Positions 60,455 through 64,000 of a DNA stretch of 64,000 bases are shown here, one piece after another. The position numbers and the translations under genes are program-made. Numbering within the stretch: the first letter of the stretch is position 1; the number at the start of each line of letters is the position of its first letter. Source of the stretch: Synaphobranchus kaupii (Eukaryota; Chordata; Actinopteri; Anguilliformes; Synaphobranchidae); NCBI GenBank assembly GCA_029718625.1, contig CM056391.1, forward strand, positions 2,884,579-2,948,578, written 5' to 3'. The notes under the pieces are model-generated. The model worked only from the letters and a program-made list of their open reading frames with translations. It did no database searches and was not told the DNA's origin.

Positions 60455-62270
60455 CATTTAGGCTGGTTAGGGATTAACGGTAGGCGTCCTTCCGTCTCGA
60501 GAGACCATGGATGGGCGCTCAGTAGGCGGTCTTCTTGAGAAGCTTCTGCTGTGGCTGTGGAGTCCGATGCGGGAGTGACAGTCTCTGTTGCACTTGAAGG
60601 CTTTCCCCAGGTTTTCTTTGGGTCCTTTCCTGCAGGCTCTCTTCTCCTCCGCCAGTTCTGGTTGTTTTGCCTCTCCTCTTTCCAGGCTATGGTGCGATAC
60701 CCTTTTCCATTGGTCACGATCATTTTCCATGTCTTCCCAATGGTCAGCATCCATTTTGAGTGCTTTCAGATCTTTCTTGCAGATGTCCCCTGAAATACAG
60801 ATGGGGGGCGGCCTGACGCTCTCTTACCAGAAGCTGACTCTCCGTAGAGAATGTCTTTTGGGATGCGTCCATATTCCATGCGCCGTACGTGCCCGAGCCA
60901 CCGGAGTCGCCGTTGTGTCAGCAGGGTGTACATGCTTGGCATCTGGGCGTGTGAGAGTACTGTGGTGTTGGGGACTCTGTCCTTCCAGGATACGCGGAGA
61001 ATGCGCCTGAGACACCGCAGGCGAAAGCTGTTGAGTATCTTCTCGTGTCTGAACTACGTTGTCCAGGTTTCACTGCGGTAGAGGAGGGTGCTGATGACAC
61101 AGGCTCTGTATACGGAGATTTTGGTGTGCTTTGAGAGCATGCTGTTCTCCCAGACTCGTTTGGCGAGCTGTGCCAGTGTGGAGGTAGCTTGCCCGATGTG
61201 TCCACTGACGTCATCATCCAGCAAGAGATCGTCACAGATTTTGGATCCGAGGTGTGTGAATTGGTTGACGACCTCCAGTTCGTAGTCGTTGATGGCGATG
61301 GATGGTGGATGGTGGGCTGTCAACGCCTTGTCCCATGATGGTTTGTTTTGTTTAGGCTGATTGTCAGCCCGAAGTCTGTGCAAGCCCCTGCAAAGCGGTT
61401 CCATCAGGTTTTTGAAGATGGTCTTCGGTGCAAGTTGTGATTGCTCCATCGTCGGCGAAGGCCACGTCCCTGATGATGACGTTCACGCACCTTGCCCTGA
61501 GGCGGGCGATGTTGAAGAGCCTCCCGTCAGACCTTGTGCGGGGATGGATTCCCTCGGTCGAGGACCCAAAGGCGCGCTTCAGTAGCAGCGAGAAGAAGAT
61601 TCCGGAGAGCGTGGGGGCAAGGACACAGGCCTGCTTGACCCCGCTGCAGATGTTGAATGCCTCTGAGGTTGAGCCATCGAACTGCACTGTACCTCTCGTG
61701 GAATGATCTGATGATGCTGTGCATTTTAGGGCGACAACCTATTTCTGTTAGGGATTTTAAAGACCATCTCTGCTGACAAGCTCGAAAGCTTTGATAAGGT
61801 CGATGAAGGCAACATAGAGGGGTTTCCTTTGTCCCCTGCATTTCACCTGCAAATATTGACCAGCTCTGAACACACACTGTGACTCGGGGTAAACTCTGTC
61901 AGCAATCTCGTGAAGTCTGTTCAGGACGACATTTACCAGTTTACCAACAATGCTTAGAAGGGAGTTGCCTCTGTAGTTGTTACAGTCACACCTGTCCCCT
62001 TTGTTTTTATACAAGGTGACGATGTTTGCATCCCTCATGTCCTGTGGCACGGCTCCCTCCCTCCAGCACTGGCATAGCAGACTGTGCAGGGGTTTGAGCA
62101 GAGTGTTTTTGCTGCACTTGATGAGCTCTGCGGCTATTCTGCGCTGTGAAGCGGAGCTGGAGTTTCCTCTCCAGCGTGCAGGCCTGTGTACCTGCAAGTG
62201 AGGAGATGTGACGCTGTTGGCTGAGGTGGAGTCCGTACGCCAGGGCGCAAACCTGGGCAAATTTTTTTGT
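60455..62270 (-). mobile_element. Non-LTR retrotransposon, frameshifted RT
   Basis: Minus-strand pieces in successive frames form one LINE polyprotein. 62260-61757 holds the RT fingers (VPQDMRDANIVTLYKNKGDR, NNYRGNSLLSIVGK, YPESQCVFRAG, VAFIDLIKAFELVSR). 61687-61364 holds the palm (SGVKQACVLAPTLSGIFFS and the catalytic FADD). 61310-61054 has YELEVVNQFTHLGSK and KISVYRACVISTLLYRSETW. About 61030-60820 has RWLGHVRRMEYGRIPKD. 60754-60455 is the C-terminal tail with a Cys/His knuckle (FKCNRDCHSRIGLHSHSR). Endonuclease is missing (5' truncation) and there are several frameshifts, so it is dead. The clade is unresolved. Confidence 0.9.
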
Positions 62271-64000
62271 GTGGGGGACCTGCTGTTGCCCAGGCACTAG
62301 GATCCTCCCCCCCTCTACACTTCACAGGTAAGTATCAAAGGAAAGGCAGAAGCCAATACAGTTTGGTACCTGTGACGTCGCAGGAGTTGCCAGAAGGATG
62401 TTTAAGAGAGCATTAGATCGCCTTCGGGACTCCTTCTCCGGATTTCATGTCAGGGTTAACTCCCTTAGCCTTTTCTCTGGGGGAGTTTTGGCCGCAAAGC
62501 AGCGGAGGTTTGGAGTCAGAGTTTTCCTTCTCTTACATGGTTACTACCCAAAGCTGGGGAACCCCATCCGCCCTTTTTTTTGGAGTTGATTTGTTAGTCC
62601 CCTCCCCTGGCCTATTGTCCTCCAGGTAATGGGGGACAATAGGCCACATGAGAGCAAACAGGCTTTGGGTCGTGTACAAGCCCAATCAACTCCTGCTGCT
62701 GTGTGTTGAAAGCACTTCATACCAGCAGCGCGAGACAGTAGGGATTAACAGTATTATGCAACATGCAACCTATCTTGATTTTCTGTCTCTTTTTAACTTC
62801 TAAATCACCTACTAATTTCTGTTAATTGACCCCACCTTTGATACACTCACACGAGATCTACAACCGAGTCATATAGCTTACACCAAAACAAGAATTTTAT
62901 GGACTAGATTGACTATAGACATGGGATATTAAATCCGGGGATTTTATTTTTTAAATAGTAAAAACAAAATTCAGTGTTACTTCCGTTTTTAGACGGTTTT
63001 TACATTTTGCATATTGAAAATATTTACATCCCCACGTCTGTGTGAATTAATCATGAGAAGCAAATGATCTGTGATATTGACAGCCATTATGGAAAAAGAA
63101 TATACTGCAGTATATTGTAAATATATCAAAATTATCATCACAATATATTTCAAATATACTGCAGTATATTACATTTCCATAAGGGAGGTTTAATCCATCA
63201 CACAATTTTATGGCGCGTGGTCTTGCAAAAATAACATATAAAGTTGTTTTCAAATTTCTCTGGAAATTGTGCGACGGCAAAACTGCAAAGCTCATCGATC
63301 CTTGTGTCAACAGCAGAGGGCAGCTGGTTTAAACAAAGACGCATATGCAAATTTTTACATCCAATTCACTGCGGAATCGCCCAGTGTCTCTGCGCCAGTG
63401 CCAAGTGAAATGCAAAACGCAAAAGAAAAGTAGCCAATGATATGACGCAGGCAACACGATACTTTCTCATTATAATTTAATACATCTTTTCTCAGCTTAG
63501 CGAGTGCTAGCATGGAACAGATGCTCAGACATGCCCACTGACTAACTCTTCAGAGGGAAAATGCGAGTTATGTAATCCTTTTGAATGGTCGATATTTGCA
63601 CTGCTCACAAAGCCAGACTAGGCGTGCGTCCGTCCCCTAACCAGTGAACCATGCTCTCATCCTTTATGTTTGTTGATTAAAAAAATAACTGAACGCCATT
63701 GTTAGCTGTTTCGCTTCAATCTTATTCTAATCCCCCCCCCCCCCCAAAAAAATCCAAAAACCCTAAAAACAGGTGAAAAGCCTTCAAAGTGGCAATGCCA
63801 GCTTGGTTTGCTCACACCAATACTTCTTGGTTCCCTATTGCAACATGACCCTGTCTTTGTGTATCACAGGTTTGGTTACCTCTCAACAGAGTCACATTTC
63901 ATTCACCCACTACCAGCATAGAGGTGGAGACGGTCAGCTCCATGACCTTTCTCTGAAAGGATAGTGGATTTAAGAATACACCTTTGAGCTTGCTGATAAT
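62271..64000. other. No supported gene
   Basis: This is unique-looking AT-rich sequence with a short poly-C/poly-A junction at 63733-63756 and an AT-rich palindromic ATACTGCAGTATATT motif near 63100-63170. All open frames are under 90 codons and resemble nothing known. Confidence 0.6.

Overview
The window looks like ordinary ray-finned (teleost) fish nuclear DNA. It is AT-leaning and intron-rich. It is full of CA/GA microsatellites, minisatellites, short inverted-repeat transposons, tRNA-headed SINE-like elements, degraded LINEs and Tc1/mariner copies, including one very close in sequence to the Sleeping Beauty/Tdr1 group. I cannot fix the species. There are no bacterial features.

The one gene I can support is on the minus strand: a MARCHF1/MARCHF8-type membrane-bound RING-CH ubiquitin ligase, closer to MARCHF1. 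Its exons, in transcript order, are: a possible 5' non-coding exon (57119-57340, tentative); the exon with the ATG (31613-31802, coding 31613-31708); 6752-6802; 6011-6090; a large optional cassette exon (3872-4645); and the RING-CH exon (1899-2079). Frames join perfectly (0, 0, 2, 2-2, 0). The transmembrane-domain exons lie beyond position 1, so the gene is 3'-incomplete here. The 258-codon cassette is symmetric. Both it and the exon before it end in a Cys plus a split Arg codon, so the first zinc ligand of the RING is kept whether or not the cassette is spliced in.

Layout: 1-1135 holds an inverted-repeat (foldback) element. 1135-1889 is a 46-bp minisatellite that stops 8 bp from the RING-exon splice donor. 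1.9-6.8 kb holds four exons, with pyrimidine (CU) and UG repeats (as read in the pre-mRNA) on the two sides of the cassette. 6.8-31.6 kb is one long intron with SINEs, LINE pieces, a Tc1 remnant, and an 892-bp insertion with a 15-bp target duplication whose second copy is at 11.4 kb. 31.6-31.8 kb is the ATG exon. 31.8-57.1 kb is the probable first intron, holding several MITEs, an L1-type LINE end, SINEs, an 11-unit 40-bp array with a CCAAT box in each unit, and a broken Sleeping-Beauty-like transposon. 57.1-64 kb holds the possible first exon, a Tc1/mariner deletion derivative, a 95-bp triplication, and a frameshifted LINE reverse transcriptase.

Most long open frames in the window are artefacts of tandem repeats or shadows of the exons and transposons. 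The points most worth checking are the design of the cassette exon and the repeats around it, the minisatellite beside the RING exon, the CCAAT array, and the duplicated retroposed segment.
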